DNA of 64,000 bases, from the NCBI GenBank assembly GCA_025050535.1, contig JALBVF010000003.1:248001-312000 (forward strand), in the 5' to 3' direction. The translations under genes and the position numbers were made by a program. A model generated the notes under the pieces. It saw only the letters and a program-made list of their open reading frames with translations, was not told the DNA's origin and did no database searches. This stretch comes from Candidatus Protistibacter heckmannii. Lineage in GTDB: Bacteria > Pseudomonadota > Gammaproteobacteria > Burkholderiales > Burkholderiaceae. The stretch's first letter is position 1. Each line of letters opens with the position of its first letter. Below, piece after piece: positions 1 to 10,096 of the stretch.

Positions 1-540
1 GGCGGGAATCGCGCGCAGGCCGGCGTAGCAGAGCAGCGCGACCAGGGCGGCCCAGAGCCAGACGTCCATGACGAGCATGGTGAACCAGGCGTCGAAGGAA
101 TCGCCGATGTAGTTGTAGGCCACGCCCAGCTTGTTCAGCCCCCAGCCGGCCAGGCCGATGTCGGGGCGGCCGAAAATCTGCCAGATGGTGCCCACCACGT
201 TCCAGGGGATCAGCAACGACATGGCCAGGATCACCAGCGTGAGCGAGGCGCGCCAGCCGTCGGCAGGCATGGCTAGGGCTATGGCGATGCCCAGCGGAAT
301 CTGCAGCAGCAGCACGCAGGCCGAGAAGAGCAGCTGGCGGGTCAGGGCGTCCTGCAGGTCGGCGTCGCGCAGCAGGCTGCGGAACCATTCCACGCCGACG
401 AAGACGTGGTGCTCGGGGCTGATGATGTCCTGCACCGAGTAATTGACCACGGTCATCAGCGGCAGGATCGCCGAGAAGGCCACGCAGATCGCCACCGGCA
501 CGATCATCAGCCAGACGCGGTTGTCATAGGGCTTGTTCAT
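1..540 (-). CDS. glpP: Glycerol ABC transporter permease GlpP (partial, 3' end outside window)
   Basis: This is an inner-membrane permease of a binding-protein-dependent ABC importer. I call it GlpP because of its position after two ATPase genes and glpD, the order known from rhizobial glpDSTPQUV loci. The 180 codons visible are open without a stop. They begin MNKPYDNRVWLMIVP and carry a first membrane span at about residues 9-30, a large periplasmic loop at about 35-75, then spans at about 80-110, 115-135 and 155-175. The EAA loop that contacts the ATPase lies beyond the window. The start is 13 bp after the glpT stop, so the two belong to one transcript. Whether the gene is intact downstream cannot be seen; its ATPase partners are broken. 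Confidence 0.85.
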   Translation of the reverse strand, partial: MNKPYDNRVWLMIVPVAICVAFSAILPLMTVVNYSVQDIISPEHHVFVGVEWFRSLLRDADLQDALTRQLLFSACVLLLQIPLGIAIALAMPADGWRASLTLVILAMSLLIPWNVVGTIWQIFGRPDIGLAGWGLNKLGVAYNYIGDSFDAWFTMLVMDVWLWAALVALLCYAGLRAIPA

Positions 541-553
541 TCGCGGCCCCTCC

Positions 554-1627
554 TCACAGTTCGATACGCCGGTCGCCGGCGAAGAACACGGTTTCCGGCG
601 CCAGTAGCCGCAGCCATTGCCGGCCCTGCGACACGCGGGTTCCCGGCTCGAGCCGGGCGTTGATCTGCATGCCGGGCTCGCCGTGCACCGCCGCCGTCAG
701 CAGCAGGCTCGCGCCCAGGTCCTGCAGGCGCAGCACGTCGGCCTCCACCGCGCCCGGCTCGCCCGGCGTGGCCAGGCGAACGAATTCGGGCCGCAGGCCG
801 AGACGCAGGCCCGCCGCCGCGCCCTCGAGCCTGGAGAGCAGCGCGGCCTCGGGCTTCAGTCGGTAGCCGGCCAGCGCCAGGGCGCCATCCCTCGGCGCGA
901 CGTCGAAGAGGTTCATGCCCGGGCTGCCGATGAAGTAACCGACGAAGCGGTGGTCGGGCCGCAGGAAGAGAGCCTCGGGCGTGCCCTTCTGCACGACCTT
1001 GTCCTCGGTCATCACGACCACCTCGTCGGCGAAGGTCAGCGCCTCGACCTGATCGTGGGTGACGTAGATCAAGGTGAGCTTGAGCTCCTGATGGATCTGC
1101 TTGAGCTGCTGGCGCAGCTGCCACTTCAAGTGCGGGTCGATGACGGTGAGCGGCTCGTCGAAGAGGATGGCGGCCACGTCCTGACGCACCAGGCTGCGCC
1201 CGAGCGAGATCTTCTGCTTGGCGTCCTCCGCCAGGCCCAGGGCGGGCTGCCGCAGCGCATCCTCCAGCCCCAGCAGCGCGGCGATCTCGCGCACGCGCCG
1301 CTCGGTCTCCGCCTTGCCCATGCTGCGGTTGCGCAGCGGGAAGGCAAGGTTGTCGAAGACGCTCATCGTGTCGTAGATCACGGGGAACAGGAACATCTGC
1401 GCGATATTGCGCTCGCGCGGCGTCTGCGCGGTGACGTCGCGGCCCTCGAACAGCACCTGACCGTGGGAAGGCGTGAGCAGACTGGAGAGACGATATTGAG
1501 CAGCGTGGTCTTGCCGCAGCCCGAGGGGCCGAGCAGCGCATAGGCGCCGCCGTCTTCCCAGACCATGTCCATGGGCTGCAGTGCATAGGGCGCGCCTGCG
1601 CCGTAGGCATGGCCGAGGCCTCGGAAT

Positions 1628-1641
<14 letters not shown>
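554..1641 (-). pseudogene. glpT: Glycerol ABC transporter ATPase GlpT, disrupted
   Basis: This is the second ATP-binding subunit of the GlpSTPQV-type importer, with a C-terminal regulatory (TOBE-like) region. The ancestral start is the ATG at 1639-1641 (MARI). Codon 5 is now TAA (1627-1629), where a Glu codon is expected. The Walker A motif GPSGCGKTT lies near 1530 in this frame. A one-base change of frame near 1480-1490 (after LLNIVS) moves the remainder (SLLTPSHGQVLFEG onward) into another frame, which stays open to the stop at 554. The Q-loop reads QMFLFP where QMFQFP is expected, so the catalytic Gln is lost. The Walker B region ILFDEPLTVIDP and the H-loop THD are still recognisable. With a nonsense codon, a frameshift and a Q-loop change it is very unlikely to be functional. 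Confidence 0.88.
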
Positions 1642-2708
<1,067 letters not shown>

Positions 2709-2732
2709 CGCGATGTCCGGCGACCGCCACCC

Positions 2733-4353
2733 TCAAGGCTTGCTGACCGCCTCCTGTCCTTGCCATCCCTGCCGCGACTGCGGCACCGGCGCCGCGTGGG
2801 CACCCTGTCCCGCCAGCCATTCGCCCAGCGCCGCGCGCTCCTCGGGGCGGCTGTGCAGGCCGAGTTTTGTGCGCCGCCAGAGAAGATCCTCGGCGGTGCG
2901 CGCCCATTCCTTGTCGCGCAGATAGCGGGCTTCCGTCTCGTGGAGTCCGGGCGCGAGTTCGGGGTCCAGGTCGGCGAGCGCGTGCGCCCTTGATCAAGGC
3001 GAAGGCGCGGCTTCCGTAGGCGTGCGCATAGCGGCGCGCGAGCGCCTCGGGCAGCCACGGATACTGCTTGCGCAGCCGTTCGAGAAAGAGCGGGAAACCC
3101 TTCACCTCGGCAAGCCGGCCGGATTCGCCGATGTCGCCGCCCGGCAGGGGTGCGCCGCCGGTCCATTCGCCCTTGGCGGCCAGGCCGAGATGCGGCGCGA
3201 GCTTGTCCATCGCCTCTTCGGCGAGCTTGCGGTAGATGATGATCTTGCCGCCCAAGACGTGCAGGATGGGCGCGGGAGCGGCGTCCAGCTCCAGCACGTA
3301 GTCGCGGGTCACGGCGGAGGCGTCCGCGCTGTGGTCGTCGAGCAGCGGGCGCACGCCGGAGAAGGTGAAGAGCACGTCCTTGGGACTGATCTCGCGACGG
3401 AAATAGCGGTTCGCCATGTCGCAGAGATAGGAGACTTCCTCGCCGTCGATGCTGACCTTGTCGACGTTGCCGCGGTATTCGAGGTCGGTGGTGCCGATCA
3501 GCGTGAACTCGCCCTCATAGGGGATGGCGAAGATGATGCGCTTGTCGGGGTTCTGGAAGATGTAGGCGTAGGGATGGTCGAAGAGGCGCTTGACGACGAT
3601 GTGGCTGCCCTTGACCAGGAGCATGTCGCGGTCCGAGCGCAGGCCGGGCACGGCGCGCGCGAATTCGCCCGCCCACGGCCCCGCCGCTTTGACCATGGCG
3701 CGGGCGCGCACGTCGGTGACGAAGCGCACGCCGTCGGTGCCCTCGCTTTCGAGTCTGGCGCTCCATCCGCCCGGCGCCTGCGCCACGGACACGCAGCGCA
3801 GGCGTGTGAGGATGCGCGCGCCGCGTTCAGCCGCGTCGATGGCGTTGAGCACGACCAGGCACACGTCGTCGACCCAGCCGTCCGAATAGACGAAGCCGCG
3901 CCGGTAGGCGCCCTTGAGCGGCTCGGCCGCCGCGTGGCCGCGCAGCTTGACGGTGGTGGAGGCGGGCAGGAATTCGCGCCGCGCGAGGTGATCGTAGAGA
4001 AAGAGTCTGGCGCGGATCATCCAGGCCGGGCGATGGCCCTGCGCATGTGGCATGACGAAGCGCAGCGGCCACATGATGTGCGGCGTGGCGCGCAACAGCA
4101 CTTCGCGCTCCTGCAGCGCCTTGCGCACGAGATTGAATTCGTAGTATTCGAGATAGCGCAGCCAGCCATGGATCAGCTTGGTGCTGGCCGAGGAGGTGTG
4201 CTGCATGAGGTCGTCCTTCTCGCAGAGCACGATGCGCAGGCTGCGGCCCGCCGCGTCGTGCGCGATGCCCGCACCGTTGATGCCGCCGCTGATCACCAGC
4301 AGGTCGAAATCCAGGCTGGCGGGCGGCGCATCGCTTGCAGCGGTGAGTGACAT
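2733..4353 (-). pseudogene. glpD: Aerobic glycerol-3-phosphate dehydrogenase GlpD, frameshifted
   Basis: This is the FAD-dependent, membrane-associated enzyme that oxidises glycerol-3-phosphate to dihydroxyacetone phosphate and passes electrons to quinone. The start is taken at 4353 (MSLTAAS), matching the family N-terminus before the FAD-binding segment. That segment reads VISGGINGAGIAHDAAGRS, where the first Gly of the usual GGGxNGxG is Ser22. The strongly conserved HGGLRYLE reads HGWLRYLE (TGG at 4162-4164). Near 2990 the frame shifts after FALIKGA. The true C-terminus continues in a different frame (ADLDPELAPGLHETEARYL onward) to TGA at 2733-2735. It heads the operon glpD-glpS-glpT-glpP and is divergent from glpR. 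Changed conserved residues plus the frameshift point to loss of function. Confidence 0.88.
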
Positions 4354-4463
4354 AAACGAACAGGGAATCGGGTGGTTGGCAGATTCCTGCTGCAGTAAAA
4401 CAGGAAAAATCACGCTATTTTCACTATTTTTGATCTTATATGAAAATAAATAAACAAAAATTT

Positions 4464-4478
4464 TTCGTTTTCGTTCGA
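4464..4478. promoter_or_regulatory. Candidate GlpR (DeoR-family) operator between glpD and glpR
   Basis: An AT-rich 166-bp gap separates the divergent glpD and glpR. It contains TTCGTTTTCGTTCGA, three closely spaced TTCG units, of the general kind bound by DeoR-family sugar-phosphate repressors. This is assigned by motif resemblance and position only. Confidence 0.4.
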
Positions 4479-4519
4479 TTTATGACCTTCGCGTGACAGC
4501 TCATGTAGACTCGCAGCCC

Positions 4520-5280
4520 ATGACGAATCCCCGACAGCGGCAAAACTCCTCAAACATCTACGCCTGCACGGCGACACCTCGGTCTAAGCGCTCGCGCGCC
4601 AGTTCAGCGTGACCACGCAGACCATCCGGCGCGACATCCGCGCGCTCGAGGAAGACGGTCAGCTCTCGCGCTTTCACGGCGGTGTGAGCCCGGCCTCCAC
4701 GGTGCAGAACATCGACTATGCGCAGCGCCAGGTGATGCACGCCGAGGCGAAGCGGCGCATCGGCATGCTCGCGGCCTCGCACGTCGAGGCAGGCCGCTCG
4801 CTGATCCTGAACATCGGCACAACGACCGAACAGGCCTCGCATGCGCTGGTGCGGCACAAGGACATCCGCGTCGTGACGAACAATCTGAACGTGGCCGCCA
4901 TCCTCTCCGACAATGAGGACGCGGAGATCATCATCGCCGGCGGTCTGGTGCGCAACCGCGACCGCGGCGTGGTCGGTGAGGCGACGATCGACTTCATGCG
5001 TCAGTTCAAGGTGGACATCGGCATCATCGGCGTCTCCAGCATCGAGGCCGACGGCACACTGCTCGACTATGACTACCGCGAGGTGCGCGTGGCCCAGGCG
5101 ATCATGGAGCAATCACGCGAGGTCTGGCTGGTGGCCGACCGCACAAAGTTCGAACGGCGCGCCCTGGTGCGTCTCGGACATCTCTCGCAGATCGATAAGT
5201 TCTTCCCCGACGCGCCAGTCCCCGACGCCATCCGCGAAGGACTGGGGGAATGGGAAGTCGAAGTGCTGGTCGCCAACTGA
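4520..5280 (+). pseudogene. glpR: DeoR-family glycerol-3-phosphate repressor GlpR, HTH region broken
   Basis: DeoR-family repressors have an N-terminal winged helix-turn-helix and a C-terminal sugar-phosphate sensor domain. The ancestral start is ATG 4520 (MTNPRQRQ). A single-base loss in the A-run at 4542-4545 shifts the frame within the first helix. In the restored frame (LLKHLRLHGDTSV) codon 4585-4587 is TAA, where Glu is expected before ALARQFSVTTQTIRRD. The rest, from GTG 4609, is open for 223 codons with the sensor-domain features (NIGTTTEQASHAL, NNLNVAAIL, GIIGVSSIEADGTLLDYDY). A product starting at 4609 would lack the first part of the DNA-binding domain. With the target genes also broken, there would be little selection to keep it. 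Confidence 0.88.
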
Positions 5281-5298
5281 GGCGGCGAACTGATGAAG

Positions 5299-5319
5299 CA
5301 TATGCGCGGCGCGCATATG
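5299..5319. repeat. Perfect 9-bp inverted repeat with 3-nt centre
   Basis: The arms are CATATGCGC and GCGCATATG around GGC, 18 bp after the glpR stop. There is no T-tract on either side, so it is not a classical terminator. It could be a protein-binding site or part of the glpR 3' end structure. Confidence 0.5.
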
Positions 5320-5348
5320 CCACGTGGACAGGGAGAAAAACGCAGGCG

Positions 5349-5378
5349 AAAAAAAGTGGCCTCAAGGCCGCTTTTTTT
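5349..5378. terminator. Bidirectional rho-independent terminator between glpR and hupB
   Basis: A run of seven A is followed by the stem AGTGGCC/GGCCGCT (one G-U type mismatch) with a TCAA loop, then seven T. The A-run on one side and the T-run on the other let it end transcription from the plus-strand glpR and from the minus-strand hupB. The hupB stop is 18 bp away. Confidence 0.85.
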
Positions 5379-5396
5379 GAACTGGGTGTGTGCCGA

Positions 5397-5684
5397 TTAC
5401 TTCTTCTTGGCGTTCACGGAATCCTTGAAAGCCTTGCCGGCGCTGAACTTGACGGTCTTCGAAGCGGGGATCTTGATCGCTTCGCCGGTCTTGGGGTTGC
5501 GGCCGGTACGGGCGGCGCGCTTGCCAGACGAGAAGCTACCGAAGCCGATCAGCTGCACGGTGCCGCCCTTTGCGACGGTCTTCTTGATCGTTTCGATCGT
5601 GGTGTTCAGAGCGGCTTCAGCTTTGGACTTGCTGATGTCTGCGCCCTTGGCGATCGACTCGATCAGTTCTGCCTTGGTGGTCAT
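5397..5684 (-). CDS. hupB: DNA-binding protein HU (beta type)
   Basis: HU is a small nucleoid-associated protein that bends and compacts DNA as a dimer. The 95-residue product has the full family length. It shows the N-terminal helices [26 protein letters not shown] (positions 1-26), the GFGSF turn and the DNA-contacting arm [24 protein letters not shown]. The start has AGGAGA 9 nt upstream. It lies alone between a terminator and the metZ 3' end, so it probably has its own promoter in the AT-rich stretch at 5700-5790. IHF is the alternative, but the arm and the Lys-rich C-terminus (VNAKKK) fit HU better. Confidence 0.93.
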   Translation of the reverse strand: MTTKAELIESIAKGADISKSKAEAALNTTIETIKKTVAKGGTVQLIGFGSFSSGKRAARTGRNPKTGEAIKIPASKTVKFSAGKAFKDSVNAKKK

Positions 5685-5812
5685 ACTCTTCTCTCCTAAA
5701 TTCCATCTGTTACAAGGGGATTCTTAATAAGGCGGTAAGTGCCGCGGACCCAATATTATCAAAGGCTGGCGGGTAGTGCTTAATTATTTTTCACCTTTGA
5801 ACCCCCTTTTCC

Positions 5813-7036
5813 CTAGGGTTTTCCTGCATCCAGACCGCGCATCAGGTCGGCATGGATATCGCGCGGCGATTCAAGCCCAACCGCCAGACGCACCAAACCC
5901 TCGCTGATGCCCGCGGCGGCGCGCGCTTCGGCGCCGATGCGCCCATGCGTGGTGCTTGCGGGATGCGTGATGGTAGTGCGCGTGTCGCCGAGATTCGCCG
6001 TTATCGAGCATAGACGCACGCCATCGATCACCCGCCAGGCCAACTCCCGCTGGGCTTCGGGCGTCGCGCCAGCGAGCTCGAAGGAGACGATCGCGCCGCC
6101 GCTCTTTTGCTGCTTCATCGCCAACGCATGCTGCGGATGGGATTTCAAGCCCGGATAGAAGACCTTGGAGACGAGGGGATGCGCCTCGAGCTTGCGCGCC
6201 AGTTCCAATGCATTGGCGGACTGCCGCTCCATGCGGATGCCCAGCGTCTCCATGCCCTTGAGCAGCACCCAGGCGTTGAACGGCGAGAGCGTGGGGCCCG
6301 CGGTGCGCACGAAGGGGAAGACCTTGCCCATGATCACTTCCTCGGAGCCGACCAGCGCGCCGCCGAGCACGCGGCCTTGGCCGTCGAGATACTTGGTGGC
6401 GGAGTGCACGACGACGTCGGCGCCGAAGTCCAGCGGGCGTTGCAGTGCGGGGCTGCAGAAGCAGTTGTCCACTGCCAGCAGCGCACCGTCCGCATGGGCG
6501 ATGTCCGCGATCGCGGCGATGTCGGCGATCTCGGTGAGCGGATTGGACGGCGTCTCGAGATAGAAGAGCTTGGTGTTGGGACGCACCGCCGCCTTCCGGC
6601 CGGCAATGTCGTCCTGGTCGACGAAGGTGGTCTCGATACCGAAGCGGCTGAAGATGTTGCCAAACAGCGTGCTCGTCGCGCCGAACACCGCGCGCGAGCT
6701 GATCATGTGGTCGCCGGCCTGCAGCGTGCTCATGACCAGCGACATGATGGCGCTCATGCCCGAGGCGGTGGCCATGCAGGCCTCGCCGCCTTCCATGGCC
6801 GCGAGCCGCGACTGGAACATGGCCACGGTGGGATTGGTGAAGCGCGAATACACGAAGCCCTGCTCGGCGTTGGCGAAGCGCTCGGCGGCTTCGGCGGCGC
6901 TGTTGAAGCAGAAGCTCGAGGTGAGGAACATCGCCTCGGCATGCTCGTTGAATTCGGTGCGCAGGACGCCGGTGCGGACTGCCAGCGTGTCAGAGTCGTA
7001 GCCGGTCGCGCCGGCTTGCTTGTTTACGTCGTTCAT
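5813..7036 (-). CDS. metZ: O-succinylhomoserine sulfhydrylase MetZ
   Basis: This is a PLP-dependent Cys/Met-metabolism enzyme that makes homocysteine directly from an activated homoserine ester and sulfide. The 407-residue product begins MNDVNKQAGATGYDSDTLAVRTG. An upstream in-frame start would add 27 residues with no family resemblance, so the ATG at 7036 is preferred. The PLP lysine is in SATKYLDGQG, with the usual upstream YLETPSNPL and AVDNCFCSP segments. The FxGxxG context and the ASGMSAI loop are also present. It sits 41 bp after purF in the same direction, an arrangement common in Burkholderiales. No damage is visible. MetZ and MetY (O-acetylhomoserine type) are close relatives; gene context favours MetZ. 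Confidence 0.9.
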   Translation of the reverse strand: MNDVNKQAGATGYDSDTLAVRTGVLRTEFNEHAEAMFLTSSFCFNSAAEAAERFANAEQGFVYSRFTNPTVAMFQSRLAAMEGGEACMATASGMSAIMSLVMSTLQAGDHMISSRAVFGATSTLFGNIFSRFGIETTFVDQDDIAGRKAAVRPNTKLFYLETPSNPLTEIADIAAIADIAHADGALLAVDNCFCSPALQRPLDFGADVVVHSATKYLDGQGRVLGGALVGSEEVIMGKVFPFVRTAGPTLSPFNAWVLLKGMETLGIRMERQSANALELARKLEAHPLVSKVFYPGLKSHPQHALAMKQQKSGGAIVSFELAGATPEAQRELAWRVIDGVRLCSITANLGDTRTTITHPASTTHGRIGAEARAAAGISEGLVRLAVGLESPRDIHADLMRGLDAGKP

Positions 7037-7077
7037 CGGATTCGGTCCTGCAAAAAAATCGGGAAGCGGATGGTGCC

Positions 7078-8613
7078 TCAGTCCTGATGCGCAGCCTGCA
7101 GATGCAGGCGGGAGCACTCCATGTCCTGGGTGCCGTTGCGGTCGGCCTGGGCTTGGCTCGACATTCGCATGGTCTCGAGCGCGTCGAGATATTCGGCGCC
7201 GATATCGCCGGTGATGTACTTGCCGTCGAAGCAGGAGGCGTCGAAATCCTGCAGCGCGGGATTGACGTCGCGCACCGCGCGCTTGAGGTCCTCGACGTCC
7301 TGATAGATCAGGTAGTCGGCGCCGATGAGATTGCGCACTTCCTCGTCGGTGCGGCCTGCCGCCACCAGCTCGCCGCGGGTGGGCATGTCAATGCCGTAGA
7401 CGTTGGGGAAGCGCACGGGCGGCGCGGCCGAGGCGAAGATCACCTTGGTGGCGCCGGCGTCGCGCGCCATCTGCACGATCTCAGACGAGGTGGTGCCACG
7501 CACGATGGAGTCGTCGACGATGAGCACGCTCTTGCCCTTGAACTCCACGCCCATGGCGTTTAGCTTCTGGCGCACGGATTTCTTGCGCACGGCCTGGCCG
7601 GGCATGATGAAGGTGCGGCCGACGTAGCGGTTCTTGAAGAAGCCTTCGCGATAGGGCACGCCGAGCTTGTTGGCGACCTGCATGGCCGCCGGGCGGCTGG
7701 AATCGGGGATGGGCATGACCACGTCGATCTCGCCCGCGGGGATTTCGCGGCGGATCTTCTCGGCCAGATAGTCGCCCATGCGCAGGCGCGCATTGTAGAC
7801 GGGCACGCCGTCGATGCAGGAGTCCGGACGCGCGAGGTAGACGTATTCGAACATGCAGGGATTGAGGCTCGGCGCTTCGGCGCACTGACGCGTGGCGATG
7901 TCGCCGTCGAGCTTCATCAGCACAGCCTCGCCGGGCGCGAGGTCGCGCTCGAAGGCGAAGCCGGTGCCTTCCAGGGCCACCGATTCAGATGCCACCATCC
8001 ATTCCTTGCCCGCGGGCGTCTCGCGGCTGCCCACGCACAGAGGGCGGATGCCTAAGGGATCGCGGAAGGCGAGCAGGCCGAAGCCGGCGATCAGCGAGAC
8101 CACGGCATACGAGCCCTGCACACGCCGGTGCACGCCGCTCACGGCGCGGAAGACGGAGTCGGCGTCGAGCGCCAGGCCCGTGGTGGAGCGCTCAAGCTCG
8201 TCGGCGAGCACGTTGAGCAGCACCTCGGTGTCGGAGCCGGTGTTGATGTGGCGGCGGTCGCGGTGGAACATGTCCAGGCGCAGCGCGTCGCAGTTGGTCA
8301 GGTTGCCGTTATGGGCCAGGATCAGGCCGAATGGCGCGTTGACGTAGAAGGGCTGGGCCTCTTCCTCGCTGGAGGCGGAGCCGGCGGTGGGATAGCGCAC
8401 CTGGCCGATGCCCGCTCTGCCGAGCAGGCCGCGCATGTTGCGGGTGCGGAATACGTCACGCACCATGCCGTTGGCCTTGTGCATGTAGAAGGACCGGCCG
8501 TCCAGGGTGGCGATGCCGGCGGCGTCCTGCCCGCGGTGCTGCATGAGCAGCAGGCTGTCGTAGATCAATTGATTGACCGGCGCGCTCGAAACGACGCCCA
8601 CTATGCCGCACAT
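7078..8613 (-). CDS. purF: Amidophosphoribosyltransferase PurF
   Basis: PurF catalyses the first committed step of purine synthesis, using glutamine and PRPP to make phosphoribosylamine. The start is set at 8613 so that processing exposes the catalytic Cys2 (MCGIVGVV). This gives 511 residues, normal for the family. The N-terminal glutaminase domain shows QHRGQDAAGI and AHNGNLTN. The C-terminal phosphoribosyltransferase domain has the PRPP loop VLIVDDSIVRGTTSSEIV. It lies downstream of cvpA (106 bp gap) in the classic cvpA-purF order and upstream of metZ. It appears intact. Confidence 0.95.
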   Translation of the reverse strand: MCGIVGVVSSAPVNQLIYDSLLLMQHRGQDAAGIATLDGRSFYMHKANGMVRDVFRTRNMRGLLGRAGIGQVRYPTAGSASSEEEAQPFYVNAPFGLILAHNGNLTNCDALRLDMFHRDRRHINTGSDTEVLLNVLADELERSTTGLALDADSVFRAVSGVHRRVQGSYAVVSLIAGFGLLAFRDPLGIRPLCVGSRETPAGKEWMVASESVALEGTGFAFERDLAPGEAVLMKLDGDIATRQCAEAPSLNPCMFEYVYLARPDSCIDGVPVYNARLRMGDYLAEKIRREIPAGEIDVVMPIPDSSRPAAMQVANKLGVPYREGFFKNRYVGRTFIMPGQAVRKKSVRQKLNAMGVEFKGKSVLIVDDSIVRGTTSSEIVQMARDAGATKVIFASAAPPVRFPNVYGIDMPTRGELVAAGRTDEEVRNLIGADYLIYQDVEDLKRAVRDVNPALQDFDASCFDGKYITGDIGAEYLDALETMRMSSQAQADRNGTQDMECSRLHLQAAHQD

Positions 8614-8719
8614 GTTGTTGCTCTCCGTTTTTCGGCCGCCCGAAGCCGCCGCACTGCCATTGCTCATTCCGCATTCCCGCGCCGCTCTCTCACCCGAGCG
8701 GCCGGGACTCAATCTTTTT

Positions 8720-9247
8720 TCAGCCCACCGGCTTGCCGTGGCGCTTTTCCCGCTCCGACGCAAACTTCGGCATCCAAGGCTCCGCCATCTTCAGCGCCGC
8801 GCTCGCCAGCGGACGGGAAACCGCGTCGCGCCAGACGGGATTCTTGACCATCCCGGTCATGTCCAGCGCATAGGCCATGATCAATACCAACAGTATGCCT
8901 CGCAACAGCCCAAAAGCCAGCCCCAGCGAACGGTCCGCTGGGCTCAGCCCGACGCCCTTGAGTAGCCGCGAGAGCAGCGCCCCGACCAGGGAGACGGCCA
9001 GCACGATGACGATGAACAGCGCCACGAAGCCGGTCACCAGCGCCAGCTTGTCCCCGCCGGACAGCTGGCCGAAGACGGCCTTGGGCAGGTATTGGATGAC
9101 GTCGCCCGCATAGTGGGAGGCCACCCAGGCCGCGGCGATCCAGGTGATCAGCCCGAAGAGCTCGCGGACCAGCCCGCGCAGCGCGCCCAGCAGGGCGGAA
9201 ATGAGCAGGATCGCGCCGAAACCGTAATCGATGACTGTGAATTCCAT
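8720..9247 (-). CDS. cvpA: CvpA family inner-membrane protein
   Basis: CvpA is a polytopic inner-membrane protein first tied to colicin V production and often co-transcribed with purF. Its exact role is not settled. The 175-residue product has about four hydrophobic segments (roughly residues 8-25, 30-48, 66-90 and 100-125) and the family-typical start MEFTVIDYGFGAILLISALLGALRGLVRE (positions 1-29). The LGLAFGLLRGILLV segment is also characteristic. It is 22 bp after the dedD-like gene. No disruption is seen. Confidence 0.9.
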   Translation of the reverse strand: MEFTVIDYGFGAILLISALLGALRGLVRELFGLITWIAAAWVASHYAGDVIQYLPKAVFGQLSGGDKLALVTGFVALFIVIVLAVSLVGALLSRLLKGVGLSPADRSLGLAFGLLRGILLVLIMAYALDMTGMVKNPVWRDAVSRPLASAALKMAEPWMPKFASEREKRHGKPVG

Positions 9248-9269
9248 ATGGCGCGCCGGTGGGTCCTTA

Positions 9270-10067
9270 TCAAGGGGCTTCGATGAGCTTGCAGGTCAGG
9301 CCAAGGTTATGGATCTTCTTGTCGGCCGAGTCAGCCGCGGCCTTGTCGGCGAACGGCCCGGCGCGCAGCAGATGGCGGTCGCCGTTGTCCGTCTTCTTGA
9401 GTTCGATATAGGCTGGCACCTTGCTGGCCTTGAGCTTGACCAGCCAGTTGCTGGCCCGCTCCTCGGAGGAGAAGGCGCCGATCTGGATCAGGTATTTGCC
9501 GGAGGCGGATTTCGCATCGGATTTGGCGGCCGGCTTGACGATCTCCTCGCCCTTGTCGAGCGAGGCGGATTGCGCGGGCTTGGCGGGTTTGGATTCAGCC
9601 TTGGCGTCGGTCTTGGTATCGGTCTTTGCTTCGGCCCTTGCCGGCGCGGCGGGTTTGGCCGCCGCCGAGGCCGCAGCGGCCGGGGCAGGAGCCGGCGCGC
9701 TCGCCGCGGGCTTGGCCTCGGCCTTGGGCGCATCGAGTTTGGCTTCCGGTTTGCTCTCGTGCTTGACGTCGGATTTCGCGTCCGCCTGCGTGTCGGGCAT
9801 GCGGATCTCGATGTCGCGCGTCGAGAGCTTAGGCTTGGAATCGAAGATCAGCGGCAGCACGGCCACGGTGGCGATGATCATCACCGCGGCGCCCAGCAGG
9901 CGGCGGCGCGCGCTGCGCTTGAGCACGTAGTAGGGATCGTTCATGGGGTCGAGGCTGGGGTCCTGACGGGACTGGGTGCGGGAGCTGTTTCGGCGCTGAC
10001 GCGAGCTCCGCTTGACGAACTCTTCGTCATCGCCGGACTTGCGTCGGAAAAACGTCAATACCCCCAT
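9270..10067 (-). CDS. SPOR-domain cell-division protein (DedD-like)
   Basis: This is a single-pass inner-membrane protein with a short cytoplasmic N-terminus, one hydrophobic span (about residues 57-76), a long Ala/Lys/Pro-rich periplasmic linker (about 80-185) and a C-terminal SPOR domain (about 187-262; YLIQIGAFSSEERASNWL onward). SPOR domains bind glycan strands lacking stem peptides at the division septum. The linker holds many short KAEAKPA-like repeats. Its position between folC and cvpA matches dedD in many proteobacteria. The length of 265 residues is normal and the gene is intact. Confidence 0.87.
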   Translation of the reverse strand: MGVLTFFRRKSGDDEEFVKRSSRQRRNSSRTQSRQDPSLDPMNDPYYVLKRSARRRLLGAAVMIIATVAVLPLIFDSKPKLSTRDIEIRMPDTQADAKSDVKHESKPEAKLDAPKAEAKPAASAPAPAPAAAASAAAKPAAPARAEAKTDTKTDAKAESKPAKPAQSASLDKGEEIVKPAAKSDAKSASGKYLIQIGAFSSEERASNWLVKLKASKVPAYIELKKTDNGDRHLLRAGPFADKAAADSADKKIHNLGLTCKLIEAP

Positions 10068-10096
10068 AGGTCTGCCTGGTTGCCAGGTCTGCAGGT

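Noticed and set aside
4609-5280. GlpR as an intact gene from the GTG at 4609
   Set aside because: The DeoR-family N-terminal helices are encoded just upstream in broken frames (4520-4608), so this start only marks the remnant after the nonsense codon.
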